NCBI GenBank assembly: GCA_018257865.1
Contig: JAEUBA010000001.1
Coordinates: 186,001-250,000 of the forward strand
DNA length: 64,000 nucleotides
Direction of reading: 5' to 3'
Source: Stereocaulon alpinum
Lineage: Eukaryota; Ascomycota; Lecanoromycetes; Lecanorales; Stereocaulaceae
Position numbers and translations under genes: made by a program. How positions within the stretch are numbered: position 1 is the stretch's first letter; each line of letters starts with the position of its first letter. The notes beneath the pieces were generated by a model. That model was given only the letters and a program-made list of their open reading frames with translations. It was not told the origin of the DNA and searched no databases. Shown here in pieces: positions 45,849 to 57,326 of the stretch.

Positions 45849-46165
45849 AGGCAAGCGTCGCATTTAGATTGATACCTACTTTGTATATATACCCGAGGGC
45901 GTGCAAGCGCATCCGTACACTATGTGGGCGGGAAACACACAAGCATCGCCAAACGACTTACGACACGGGAGGGAATCAGAAACATAGACAAATGAACTCG
46001 TAATACCTCTACCTAGAGCGCATTGTCGCTAGCCCATAAATTAACGTAGAGTAGCCAACAAGAATCTCCCGCTAGTACCCGCAAGACATCAGCCTCACAC
46101 CCAAGTGACCCACCCAACCTTAACATCCCTTCTTCCCCTCCCCTTCAACGCCACCCTCCATCAGA
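45849..46165. other. intergenic, 0.3 kb
   Basis: 3' flank of the C2 gene and C-rich promoter of the TMEM234-like gene. No frame of note. Confidence 0.5.
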
Positions 46166-46911
46166 ATGTCCATCACCGACACCGGCAACTCCCCATCCCC
46201 TCCCCCCTCAATCTTAAACTGGACCCTCGGTTTCCTCCTCGTAGGCCTAGCATGGGGCCTCACAACACCCTTCATCCGCCGCGCGGCCGTCAACTTCCAC
46301 CCCTCACCCCACGCCTCTCTCGAACACATCGATACGTCTGTGAAGAGTGGCTGGGTCAGGTATAGGGTTCTGAAGGCTGGGTGGGCGGTTGCGGATCTGC
46401 TGAGGAGTCCGGGGTATGCGGTGCCGTTGGTCATTAATTTGACGGGGAGTGTGTGGTTTTTCTTGTTGATTGGGAAGGCTGGTGAGTTTGGGGGTTTTTT
46501 TTTCTTTGGCTTGTGTGTGGGTGGGAGGGAGGGGAGGGGTGTGGGGAAGGAGGGGGGTTGTATGTAGGGAGAGGGGGCGAAGGAAGGGGGAGGGCATATG
46601 GGAGAAAGGGGTGGTTGGATGAGATAAAGTGTTGTGGAGGGTTGGGTATATGTTGAAGGGCGCAGTTGCTAATGCTTTGTGCTTGTAGAACTGAGTCTTA
46701 CGGTACCGATTACGAACTCGCTGGCGTTTTTGTTTACGGTGTTGGGGGAATGGTGGGCTGAAGGTAAGGTTATATCACGAGGTATGTGCTCTGGATGTAT
46801 GTATCTAGCGTAAGGGGGAGCCCTTTACTGATTTCATGGCTAGATACATGGATTGGAATGGCTTTCGTGCTAGGTGGTATCGCTCTCTGTGTGCAGTCGA
46901 AAAATACATGA
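46166..46911 (+). CDS. TMEM234-like small membrane protein
   Basis: Three exons, 46166-46481, 46689-46781 and 46844-46911, join in phase to give 158 residues. Hydrophobic helices are LGFLLVGLAWGLTTPFIRRA, VPLVINLTGSVWFFLLIG, SLTVPITNSLAFLFTVLGEWW and WIGMAFVLGGIALCVQ. The WGLTTPF start, the PITNSLAFLFT stretch and the final GMAF-VLGGIALC helix match the TMEM234 family, a half-size relative of drug/metabolite transporters. The cellular role in fungi is not established. The first intron (207 bp) is unusually G-rich (runs of GGGG), unlike other introns here. Confidence 0.85.
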
Positions 46912-47212
46912 ATTTCATCCGCGGTATCCCTTCTTTATTGGTATCCATGGTGCTCTCACCCTGTTAACATCGAGTAATAAACGCTTTCGGCTAGAAGCCA
47001 AGCATATCGTAACATCTTTAGCCGAGTGCCAGACATGTGTTGATATAACAAGATCTTCAATATCCACAGTGCCAAACAATTTGGCTCGGAATCGACCATG
47101 TGCGAAATCTTTGGCTGAGAGTCGAATGAAAATTGACATAGCATGTCCAAGCCTCCCCTAACATCATCAAGACACGCTCGTATGGTAACATCGCTTTCCA
47201 GTCCTACATAGC
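46912..47212. other. intergenic, convergent 3' ends
   Basis: 301 bp between the TMEM234-like stop and the CCCH-gene stop. Overlapping short frames only. Confidence 0.5.
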
Positions 47213-49483
47213 TCACACGTTGGCATCTCCGCGATCATGGCCCTGAACCCTACCCATGCATCGCCCTCGACCAAAGGCTATGGTACCTTGTTCGACGCCG
47301 CCTCCCTTTCTATTACTAGGTGCTCGCGGTCCATGTCCCTTGGATTTATCGTTTTCTGCAAGATGTTGACGTTTGGGAGCATAGCGGGTGTCAAGGGTCT
47401 TGATTGGATATCTTCCCAGCATCATATCTCCATGTTGGCTAGTAATGTGAGAGGTGTTTGAAGAGCTCTCATTCTGGGAAGGTTGTGCGGGATGCTCTCG
47501 GTCTCGATATTGGGGAACGTATCGGTCAATGTATCCTGAGCTCTTCCCGTTACGAAAGTGACGAACGTAGCCAGATCTTCCCGCTGCATCTCCATTGTTG
47601 GCCGTATCGTCTGAGTCCGAGCCCGGGCTTAGATGCGAACGTTTCCGTCCTGCTGGATCCAAACTTTTCGTCCGACACCGTTCTTCGTAGGTCAACAAGC
47701 GATGTCCAGTTGCAGGTTCGCTCAATTCTGTCACACTAGTAACTCCGTCATTCACCGTGTTCTGTCCGTCTAGAAGGCCCTGGTTCCTATCCAGAAAAGC
47801 CTGCACATCTCGTTCCTCTCGACGCCAACGAGGCAACTCAGGCAATTTCAGTGCCCGCCGGGTCTCCACGTCCTCAGGGTACTCATGCTTGAACCTACAG
47901 CCTATCTGTATGTAGTCACACATACCAGTTCGAAGGTAAAATGTGCAGTACTCTTTCTGACCAAGCACGCCTGGTGTTTGCGGTACCTGGAGGTGGAAGT
48001 ATGGAGTATGGGAAAGCTTTCGCTGTGTCTCTTCATCCTGGGGTAACTCGTGCTTAAATCTGCAACCTGTTTGCATGAAGTCGCACTTGCCGGTCCGAAG
48101 ATAGTATGCGCAGTACTCCTTTTTGCCAAGGGTACCCGGTGTTCTGATAGGATTCGCTGCATCTAAACTAGCATTTGCTGTGTGAATTTGATTTGGCCGG
48201 TTTACCGCATCATCTGGGTAGTTATGTAAGTACTTGCAACCTGTCTGCAGGAAATCGCATTTGCCGGTCCGGAGATAATACGAGCAGTACTTCTTTTTGC
48301 TAGGGGTGTTCGATCTTTCATCGAGGTCTCTTGACTGAGGTCGACCAAGGTTGGCGCCTTGGATGGTTTCGTCGATGCGGGCTTGCGTATTGTCAGTAAG
48401 CGGAGACTGAAGCAGTGTTGCCATCCTTGGTCCATTCCTGACCGTGGAAGACCCCGGGCTTGGATCCGTGGCCAAGCTGTAAGAGGTTGTAACTTTCATT
48501 TCGTCTGAGGCCGACCTCGAATGCGGGTCATGGTCTTTCGGCGTCGGTACTGGCACTGGCTGGGAGATCCGAGCTTCATTGAGGACTTGGACATTAGCTT
48601 GCTGGGTAGTGCTTTGGCTTTCAGATGAAGACTTTGGCGCCGGCAGCTGCTTTGGCTGGGAGAGTCGTGATCCAAGCTGTATGTACTCGGAGTTCGCCTG
48701 GGTGGTGAACTGGCTTTCGGTTGACTGCGTACCTTTGGTGGCTGTCTGACCAGGTGAAGATGAAGTGGGTACCAATGCGATATAGCTATTGGCATATTCG
48801 GCTTTGGTCGCGGACATTGGCTCTGATTGACCCTTTTCCAAGTTTTGTAGGACTCTTGCGTGGTCAATGACTTGGCCAGCTGAATGCGTATCTTCGGCCA
48901 CTGTCTGCTCGTGTGAAAAGTCGCTCGGTAAGGCGGTCTTATCAAAACCACGAAGCCGGGAAATGCCTGCTTCCCTCAGTCCCTTTGATCGTTCCTCCTC
49001 CTTTGCCTGTTTTTCTGCGAATGGAAGACATAGACGAGACCCATCATTCACCTGGCCCGGCAAGCGGCAGATACAACTCTTGAAGCCAGCGACGCTCAAT
49101 ACAGTAGTTTCAAAGGCATTCTTTTGCTTTTCAGCTGTGAGATGCTTGATACCATGCTCCTGGCAAAAGAACTGTATATGGAAAAGCAGCCTTGAAAGTG
49201 CTGCTAACTTGTTGACGTCGTCCAACCGTCCGGTGATGATATCGCCGATCGTGCACGTTTGGTAAGTTTGGTCCAATCCGGGGATAGACTCACTAGTAAC
49301 CTTCATGCGAACAAATGATACAGTATTGCTTCTGTGATTATCAGTGAGGATGACCTTGACAGTGTAGTCCTCTACGCCATCTGCACAGATATAAAATTTC
49401 TGGCGAATTTGAGAGGAGATATCTAAGTTGCCCATGTTCTCATCATAAGTCTTGCTTGATGACGTACCCATTGCTTCAGCCAT
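47213..49483 (-). CDS. triple CCCH zinc-finger protein
   Basis: Single exon of 756 residues. Three CCCH fingers with spacing C-x8-C-x6-C-x3-H lie at about residues 400-419, 458-477 and 513-532, each of the form YC--YLRTG-CD--Q-GC--H. Such fingers usually bind single-stranded RNA. The N-terminal 150 residues (FYICADGVEDYTVKVILTD onward) look folded but are not recognised. Residues 200-390 are a Ser/Thr/Gln-rich linker with repeated SQP-Q/V-P-P-K units, and the C-terminus is basic and Arg/Gly/Asp-rich. The regular spacing of three near-identical fingers with LRTGKCDF resembles plant-type CCCH proteins more than Tis11. The start at 49483 is the first ATG. Confidence 0.85.
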   Translation of the reverse strand: MAEAMGTSSSKTYDENMGNLDISSQIRQKFYICADGVEDYTVKVILTDNHRSNTVSFVRMKVTSESIPGLDQTYQTCTIGDIITGRLDDVNKLAALSRLLFHIQFFCQEHGIKHLTAEKQKNAFETTVLSVAGFKSCICRLPGQVNDGSRLCLPFAEKQAKEEERSKGLREAGISRLRGFDKTALPSDFSHEQTVAEDTHSAGQVIDHARVLQNLEKGQSEPMSATKAEYANSYIALVPTSSSPGQTATKGTQSTESQFTTQANSEYIQLGSRLSQPKQLPAPKSSSESQSTTQQANVQVLNEARISQPVPVPTPKDHDPHSRSASDEMKVTTSYSLATDPSPGSSTVRNGPRMATLLQSPLTDNTQARIDETIQGANLGRPQSRDLDERSNTPSKKKYCSYYLRTGKCDFLQTGCKYLHNYPDDAVNRPNQIHTANASLDAANPIRTPGTLGKKEYCAYYLRTGKCDFMQTGCRFKHELPQDEETQRKLSHTPYFHLQVPQTPGVLGQKEYCTFYLRTGMCDYIQIGCRFKHEYPEDVETRRALKLPELPRWRREERDVQAFLDRNQGLLDGQNTVNDGVTSVTELSEPATGHRLLTYEERCRTKSLDPAGRKRSHLSPGSDSDDTANNGDAAGRSGYVRHFRNGKSSGYIDRYVPQYRDREHPAQPSQNESSSNTSHITSQHGDMMLGRYPIKTLDTRYAPKRQHLAENDKSKGHGPRAPSNRKGGGVEQGTIAFGRGRCMGRVQGHDRGDANV

Positions 49484-51549
49484 AGTGAAAGCCGGTTATA
49501 GTTGTTAGTTGATGGTGAGTGGATAAACAAACTAAGTGAGGTGAGATTTGAAGCTATAGCAACTTTGCCGGCTATTATTAGCACTGAACCACACCTTGTT
49601 TTGCCCTACGAACACTGAATTCGACGGCTTCCAACTACAACATCCATGTCTGCTTGTCGTCAATTGTGAATAACATCTGCGTGAAAGTAGACTCTGTTGG
49701 TAGTTGTTCCAATGATTCTCAGCTTCACTGTCGTGTGTTTCAGTATATCCGTTTCCAAGCCTGGTTTCTTCATGTTATTACATGCCTTACTATGACTGCA
49801 AATCGTTATATATCCTGAACTCCTCGAGTAACAGCCAAGAATTCAGCTCGTAGAAGTACCACAAAGGGCAATGTGGGTTCATACCATGGAATCCAGACTC
49901 TGATGGTCAAGTGAATGTTTTTCTTCTCTCGAAGAGTCCTAGCAGGCCTTTGGTACTAGTCTCGACGTATAGTATGATGACTACTTGGCTAGCGAGTGAA
50001 GAAAAGACTCATGTATTCTTCCTGCGAGCTCGCATTTGGGCTTTGAACGGCTTCGTCAATCGGTGTGTCTATCCCAAAACATTCCTACAGATAATGGGAG
50101 TTAGAGAACGTCAAGTGTATTGAGAGGCATGAATCAAAGACAGGAACTTAGTAGTATAGGTAAGCTTTCAATTTGACGAACTTGAAGCATAGTCGCTTTT
50201 CTCTGAAGGTTTTAACGAAAACACTGTGTGCGCTCGGTGAGATGGAATAGCCAAGATTTTCAATGTTGGACGTTGGGCTTGCGGTGCGCTACGGACGGTG
50301 TATCTTTGAAGGCCAGCTATAATACGGTCGTCACGACTGCACTCTTGGTGCAGTCGTCACATATGTGCTATTCGTCTTGGAACAGACTGTATGGTCAATC
50401 CAAGGATGTCTGAAAGCATGATCTTGGCGAAAGGGGACCTCTTCTCCGGCAATGTTGGCTACTAGACTGGCTAAGATAGCCGTTTCCACTCACGATCGAC
50501 GCTACCTTTGCTGCCCTCTTCTGCTGCGATTAGATCACCGTGCCAAGGAGATATCTCCTGTGCTACGATCTGATCATGTCACATATCTTCAGCCATCCGC
50601 CCCACATTCTGCCCCCACGGCTCAAAGCAGCCTTTGATCATTTTATCGCATCAGATATCATACGTCACCAGACTGACGCAGGTCTCATCTTGCATCAGCC
50701 GTGCATGCCTAAGCGCTGGCACCCGCTAGCGTTGATGCGCGATTCGCGATATGTGGTTGGTTGATCATTTCCCCCGAAGCATTAGGTCACAGGGCTTCGA
50801 ACCTTGACAGGAGAACTCTCCGAAATTTGTGAATTCAATATCTAAAAGAAGCTGCAGGCTGCCTGGTATTGCCTTTCGGAAGATATGTATATTTCCGTGT
50901 CTAAAAATGTAGACGGCATTTGCCTCCGGAGCTTCCTTCCGGTAAAAGGTCCACTTGGCTATGGTCAGACGAGCATTCTACGGACTTTGTATCCATCGGA
51001 AGACAGTCAGCATAGCATACAGCAACTTCAAGAGGAAGTCAATTCCCTTCCAACGTCGAACCAAAGTCGTACCAGACGTCTGATCCCTTACGTACCTTGT
51101 CCGTACCCCGGTCACAGGCACCTCCACCTTCCTGACGGAGCTCCGCCACATCACCATTTCGGCGCCTCGGTCTCACAAGTACCACAATGCGTTGGTCAAT
51201 GGCGGTCAAGGCTGCCTAGCTATTTGGTCTAACTAATATGGCCCGTTGTGGCTCTCTGCTTGACCTTTCTGCGCTTGTACATCATTGCTGTTCGGCATCT
51301 TCTAAAGGTACACCCTTCAGTCTAGTGAACGTTGAGATACTTGAGAGGCCGTGGAATCTCACAATGCATCTGGTCGGAATGGGCTGCATGAGCCCAAGAG
51401 TTGAACCCCGCGTCAAAAGCAGCGGGTTCCTGAGCCTGAAGAGCCTTCGAGATAAGCATATCGTCTGCATTGAAAATTATCGCAGTCAATACTACTGCAG
51501 CGCCATTAGCCTCATGGCCGAGATTTGGCAAGATTCGACCATCTAGAAA
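49484..51549. other. 2-kb stretch without a supported gene
   Basis: Frames such as 49911-50123, 50540-50764 and 50885-51232 have no recognisable domain, splice structure or homologue known to me. The left end should be the promoter of the CCCH gene. Confidence 0.45.
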
Positions 51550-52199
51550 ATGTCTGAGGAAACTTACTTCTTGTTCGGCGGCCGTGGTGCGAAGTTTATG
51601 GAGCAACTCAACCATACAGACGATGGGCTCCTGCCTGAAGATCTTCGCAGTGTATGTGTAGCTACTATTACTCACCGCCGCCGCCGCAATGTTGGGCATT
51701 CCTATAAGGTCAAGGAATTGGCTGTTTTTTATTTGGTCTCGAACGCGAAACCGGCATAAGAACGCACAATCCCTCAATGAATTTTCGCAACTTGTGGTGA
51801 CCACTGCAAGCGCATCGTTTCGGAATCTTGGCTGTCCCTTCTGTCGTCAACAGCGAGAAGTAATCTTCGGCGCATTCACCTGCGCGCCTCAATCCAATGG
51901 CACCTCGGCCTCCCCCTCCACCACCCCCGGCACCTCGTCCACCATGGCCCACGCCACCTCCTTCACCTGGCCAATACTGCCTCCCAATAGTTTTAGACCC
52001 TCACAAGCTCCTTGCGAGCTTGCGCAAGGGCCCACATGTTAGCCCATACCACCAAATCTCAATCGACGGGACGGAAGCCTCTAGCGCATGTTCGTCCGAT
52101 ATTCCTGAGCTCACCCTGAACGATCATTCGCATTCGACCAACGAGAGGAGCGGCAGTGTAGACGGAAATAGGACGTGTGAAAAGGAGGGAAGAAGATGA
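51550..52199 (+). CDS. possible small hypothetical gene, structure unresolved
   Basis: ATG at 51550, in good context (AAAATGTC), opens MSEETYFLFGGRGAKFMEQL and LPEDLRS, followed by a GTATGT donor at about 51652. A second frame from ATG 51897 runs to 52199, starting with a poly-proline stretch and ending in a polar Ser/Asp/Asn-rich tail. The W/YFLFGG---LPEDL start is typical of a group of uncharacterised fungal proteins. I could not find an acceptor that joins the two frames, and a minus-strand frame (51322-51804) overlaps. Treat as a candidate only. Confidence 0.3.
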
Positions 52200-52501
52200 A
52201 GGCTCAAAGGGGGAGGACTGGAGCCGTATGCGCTTGGCCGGGATTCCAATCCGGAATCTAGGCAGAACTCGGAGACAGACTTAGACAATGGGCTGTGGTA
52301 TGTGCCCTTGGCCGAGACCTGGAAAACCTGTTATGAAGGCGAGGTGCAGCGTCATGTATGGTGAAGACTTTGTTCCGCAAGATAGAGTGTAATGAGACAA
52401 TTGCACTCGTATTCTGCCTAACATGAGACATGTCCAGATACTTCCGACCTGCATACGATGATCAGCTATAAAGGGGATGGCTGGAAGGTTTGACTCGACT
52501 C

Positions 52502-55500
52502 TCAAGTCTCCATTGACTCAATTGTTTCCTCAGCCTCGAGCCCAGTGCGCCACAGAGCTTCTTCCAGACTCTCGCTCCCGTTCATGAACCTTCTTACCGC
52601 CTGAGAACCACCCTCCTTGTTGCGTTCCTTGTATACTAGTGCCGCTTCGAACCCTGAGATTAGTGGCTCATCTCGTACGTCACTTTTGGCGGACGCCTGA
52701 GCAGGGCTCCAGTCATTGACTTTGGCTTCTTCCAGTCCGTGCATCCGCGCATCTTCTTCGCCATCGTCTTCCGACCACAGCGAATTGCGGCGGCAAAAGG
52801 CCATCAATGCAAGCCAGCAGGGATCGATTGCCAGCACCCAGGGGTTACCAAGGACGATCAGCCCTTGCTTCGCCCTTGTTATAGCCACATTGAACTTCTT
52901 TGCTTCGTTGATGATACCATTTCCTCTCAACTTATCCTCTTCAAGAAACCGCTGCCTCGCTCGTGTTGTACATATTATGACAAAGCGGCTTTCTAGGCCT
53001 TGGAAAGCTTCCATAGGTCCGATATTGACACCCCACAGTTCAGAGTCTCTAGCATATTTTCGGAGAAGATTGACCTGAGCGCGAAATGGTGACATTATAC
53101 ATATTTCAGACTGCTCAAGGATCACCTTTTCGGCTAGAAGAGATCGCGTATAAGCAATAGCCTTTCCGGCTTCTCGTTTGTTGTACCAGCCACCTCCAAC
53201 GGTTCGAATGTCCTCGCAATCATCCACGCCTCCATTGCAGGCGAACAGTACAGGCCATGGACGTCCACGCCAACCGCTCCATATCTGAAGCGTATCTGTA
53301 TCAGTAGATTCTGCAATGAGGCTATTAGCATAGAACAGTGCTGAGGGAACAGCCAGAATTGCTCGGTGAGAGCGGTAATTCCGTATCAAATTCACGAAGG
53401 GTGGTTGTATGATTGGAGCCGTTCCACGAAAGCTTCGGTGCGCAGATCGAGATGAAGCGTAAATTGGATGTTTTGAAAGGCGCTCGAACAGAGAGACATG
53501 TAAGGTAGTGCGTCTGTGGTAGGTTCGTGCATTTAGCTGGTGCTCATCTCCTGCCATGGCTAAGATGGGATTTGAAGAGCACTTGTAAGAGGTGTGGGGA
53601 GCCACTACAGTGAGTGGGATGAGCGTCTCGGGCTCTGTGGCTTGCGCTGCTTCGTCGACGATAAGAGCTGCCCAATGTAGCGTGGCCGCTGTATCTGTAA
53701 GTAGAGCTTGATCGGGGTGAATAGTCGCTGACAGTCTTTTCTGTACTGAAATGAGATCACGGTTGGTGACTCTGGCTTGCACTAGGGCATCAGCATCTCG
53801 GCATGTGGTGATCACTACTCTATATGCCATGAGTATGGGTAGAGGTGGTATGCTGAAAATATCATCTTCCACGAAACAATAGGGTAACAGTTCTTGCGGA
53901 ACCTCGGCAAAGGTTCTGGAGTAGGCATTGAGCCGTAGCATTCTCTCAGGTCCGAGGTGAGCTCTTAAACGAAGGCCAAGTGTGTCAGTAGCCGGGTTGG
54001 ATGGAGCACATAGCAATATGCTACCCTTGAATTTGGGATCGTTCGCCAATTGTAACACCATTTCGCAAATGGTCTTCGTTTTACCAGTGCCGGGCGGGCC
54101 GTAAATCAAAAAGCCCAACAGGGATCCATAATTTCGAGACTGCACTGCGTCGACTGCCGTCTTTTCGATGTTTAGCTACACTGTATAGCTTAGAAGAAGC
54201 GATGCGTACCTTCTGTTCGTAGTTGAGACTAGTGTCGAACCACGTTTGTCGAAATATTACAGAGGGGAGAGTCTTCTGCTGGACCCCCTTAGACTTTGAG
54301 GGGAATAGTACATCATGTAGCCAGGTATCACAATTGGAACACTCGGCCGAAGTCAATGGTAACGGCGATGCTTCCATTTGGGATGGATGATCAATGTTCG
54401 CCGAGGTCGAAGCTTGCTGGGAGTGCCCCGTACTTCCTCCATTGAGGGTGTAGCCAGAATCGCCAGGCTTTCGCATTTTGACTTCTTGAAGATCGTGTTG
54501 AGATCCTGTTGTAGACACTGTTGTCGCTTTAAAGTGCATCTCTGACGTGCATCCCAGGGACAACTCTTGCGAAACATCTGCAATCGCTCTTTGCAGGCTA
54601 TCAACGAATGGTGCCTGTGTAAGGAAACTCACGTTGCATACTAGTACGCTAGGCCATACAAGGCCCTTGGCTTTCAGTAGCAATGCTTCGTTCATTTTGT
54701 CAACTCCAATGACCGTAGCACGTATTTGTACTCCAGTAAATCCAGGGCAAGGTGCGCCTCTTTCACGACCAACGCCAGGCGCAAGCCACAAATCCATCCC
54801 TCGGGGTAGACCTGTAGCCTGATCGAGAATTAGCTGGCGCAACATAATGAAATCTCCAAAGTCGACTAATGGCGTCCCCTCTTTCATGCCCGGGACTTTG
54901 AGTAGATAGATCTCCTGCTCGTGATCGATCAACTGCAAGGGAGCTCCAAAAAGATCGTAAGACTTTACAACTGGCCTTTGCGCCTCAAGGTCAAGCAAAA
55001 GACAATTATCAAAATAGTGCCTGTAGTTTTGAGTGACTAGATGGTCGAGTGAATCAACGGGGAGATCCTCAACAAGGTTGGGTTTTGGTAGCCTATGGAC
55101 GGTAGACAAGAAGTGAGTTCCAGCAAAAGTGGAAATGTATTTCGCGAAATCTATGCCATCGACTGGTGGAGTAATGGCCAAATCGGCAGGCGCATCGTTG
55201 ATGGCTCTCAGACTTTCCGGAACAAAAGCTTGAACGTAGACATCTGGTCTCCAGTGCTGACTATTCTCTTGAGACGTAAGCATTGTAGGTTCCAGTGTCG
55301 GTAGTGCCTCATTCATAGCTTTATGATATGCGGGCTCGGTATGCTGGTTGAAGCTTATCCTCTCTCCCACTGTGGGTCTGGCTGGAAATGGCACTTGTGG
55401 GTAAGCTGAGTATGACTTTGCCCATGATCCGTTCAAATTCGAACTCCTCAGCTCCGTTGTAATTCTTGACTCATCAGCAGCACTGGAAACGTGTACACTG

Positions 55501-55703
55501 ACGTTTTTGCCCGTATCCGAGGACTCGACGCTGGCCGGGTTTTCAGTACGAAGATGATACGAGGTGGAGCTTCCACTCTCTGAAGGGTTGGTAATCTTGA
55601 GGAGACTCTTTCCTCGAGACGGGATCTGGAAGTCTGCGCAGAATGCAGCTGAGGGCTCCCAGTCCAAGGGAACATATTTCCCTCTTCGTGTTCTCTTTGA
55701 CAT
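52502..55703 (-). CDS. MOV10/SDE3-type superfamily 1 RNA helicase
   Basis: Two exons, 55703-54210 and 54160-52502, with a 49-bp phase-0 intron just before the helicase core, give 1050 residues. The first 500 residues are an N-terminal region with a beta-rich part around QLIDHEQEIYLLKVPGMKEGTPLVDFGDFI and TGVQIRATVIGVDKMNEALLLK. The core shows Walker A IYGPPGTGKT, LCAPSNPATD, the DEAA Walker B (IVDEAAQATEPETLIPL), GDEHQL, NYRSH, MEAFQGLESRFVIICTTRA and FNVAITRAKQGLIVLGN. These motifs and the N-terminal layout are those of Upf1-like helicases of the MOV10/SDE3/Armitage group, which act with Argonaute proteins in RNA silencing. The role in this fungus is inferred. The last 100 residues are a divergent tail. 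Confidence 0.88.
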
Positions 55704-57326
55704 TGCGGCAGTACAGGCGCTAGGATAGGTCCAAGATACTCAAGTGCAAAATACCGGTGACTCTTTCTTGGTACGAGTTGTCTACCCTGCGGTGAATGAC
55801 ATTGCCAAAGCGCTTTCGTGAGTGGGATTGCGGACTTCTAGACACGAACCTCAATCTACAAGCTGCGGTGCTCGTACAATCACCTAGCGAGTATGTTGCT
55901 AGCATCTCCTTCTGGGGTCGCTCGTATCGCTCCACAAGAAAATCTATGAAATGCCGGAGAATACGCTGGAGCACTGGAGCAATGTGTGAAGGATACGATC
56001 GTTTTCCCTGCCGAGAACCAGTGCTTAAACAATGCCTTCGCTATATAGCATCGTGTTTAAGCGAGTGTATGAGTATGGGTAAGATATCTAATGATAGCAA
56101 ATTGTGTAAGGTGAGCGTCAGAGCCTTGCAGGATGTTTGGGGGTTTGGATCCCCTGATGATCTGCGTACAGCTAGGCTGCATCCGGTATGGTAAATTACG
56201 CGATTACTACGTCAATGTGTTGTTTTTGCACTGCACTCGTATCTAGGCATCGTAAAGGCAGATGATGATGAGTACGATCGCTTCCTCAATCCCTATGATA
56301 CTTTCCGTGTGGTATAGGAGAGCTGCGAACAATTGAACGGAGCCATGAATTAGCTAATCTTGCGATTTTTCAATGTTCTCTTGTCTGACTCCGTTTGTTG
56401 CAATTTCCTATCTCAATCACAGTGACTCCTTTATGTGTGCAACCCATGCATTCCAAGATTGCTAACACTTGCTTACTTTCCTGTTATTGTTATACAGCGG
56501 AGACAAATTGGAGGATGCTGGTTTCTTCATGCTATTCGTCAGATTGTCAGGTAGGGGCAATGAGAAGCGACCTAAAGATTCACTCTACGATGTCTGTATG
56601 ACATGCCCGGCTACGAACTCCAGACAGGGGAAGTCTATGCGAAATTCATACCCCTGTACCCTGACTTAGTCCATGTCCTTAGTTGTGAAGGGACCAGTCT
56701 TAGCACCAGCGGGCGCCTGACCTTACTCTACCTTCACCAGCTTCTGCTTACGCGCGAGAAACTTTCGCCACTTCTCCGTTAGAATCTGGTCCACTGTCTT
56801 CAACAACTAGGTACCATTGACGCTGGAAAGCTCGTTCTTCGCCTTTGAATTTTTACAAGCTATCAAGGTCATTGTCATTAGTATATGGCAGGTTCCGGCA
56901 GTGCTCAATGGCCAAGACCAAGGCCTAAAGATGATTTCGATCTTGAAGGGCAGCGGAGAAGAAGGTTTGCTGTGTGTGGGATATTAAATCCGTTGCAGGG
57001 GTAATGTGGCCTTCACACATGAGAGAAACAAGGCCGGGAGATCAGCACTTCGACACTCCGGTCATGTTACTTTCTTTCCTCTCCAATCATAACACATAGC
57101 CTTGACTCCTATAAGATAGTCTCGTCCTCCGTCTGAACAACCATCAGATGCCAACAAGACCATTCTCAACGCTCAACACCCAGAGCAACACTATCGTTCT
57201 CCTGCTCATTATCTTTTCCTTCCTACCGAACATCAGTGACATTGTCCCAAGTTGTGGAAATTCTCCAGTCATTTGCTCCCTGACCGTCTTTGACGTATTA
57301 AGTGGTCCATCGCTCTTCCTTGCCCG
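55704..57326. other. 1.6-kb stretch without a supported gene
   Basis: The left end should be the helicase promoter. A 132-codon plus-strand frame (55796-56194) and shorter ones have no recognisable features. The right end (about 57150-57326) is the promoter and 5' UTR of the ORP1-like gene. Confidence 0.45.

Noticed and set aside
50785..50815. tRNA-like B box (GGTTCGAAGCC on the minus strand)
   Set aside because: The flanking bases do not form a T-arm stem and no A box or acceptor stem was found.
51322..51804. 160-codon minus-strand frame
   Set aside because: It overlaps a more gene-like plus-strand start (51550), has no domain, and appears to be the shadow frame; neither is proven.
55796..56194. 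132-codon plus-strand frame next to the helicase start
   Set aside because: It lies in the presumed helicase promoter, has unusual composition and no recognisable feature.
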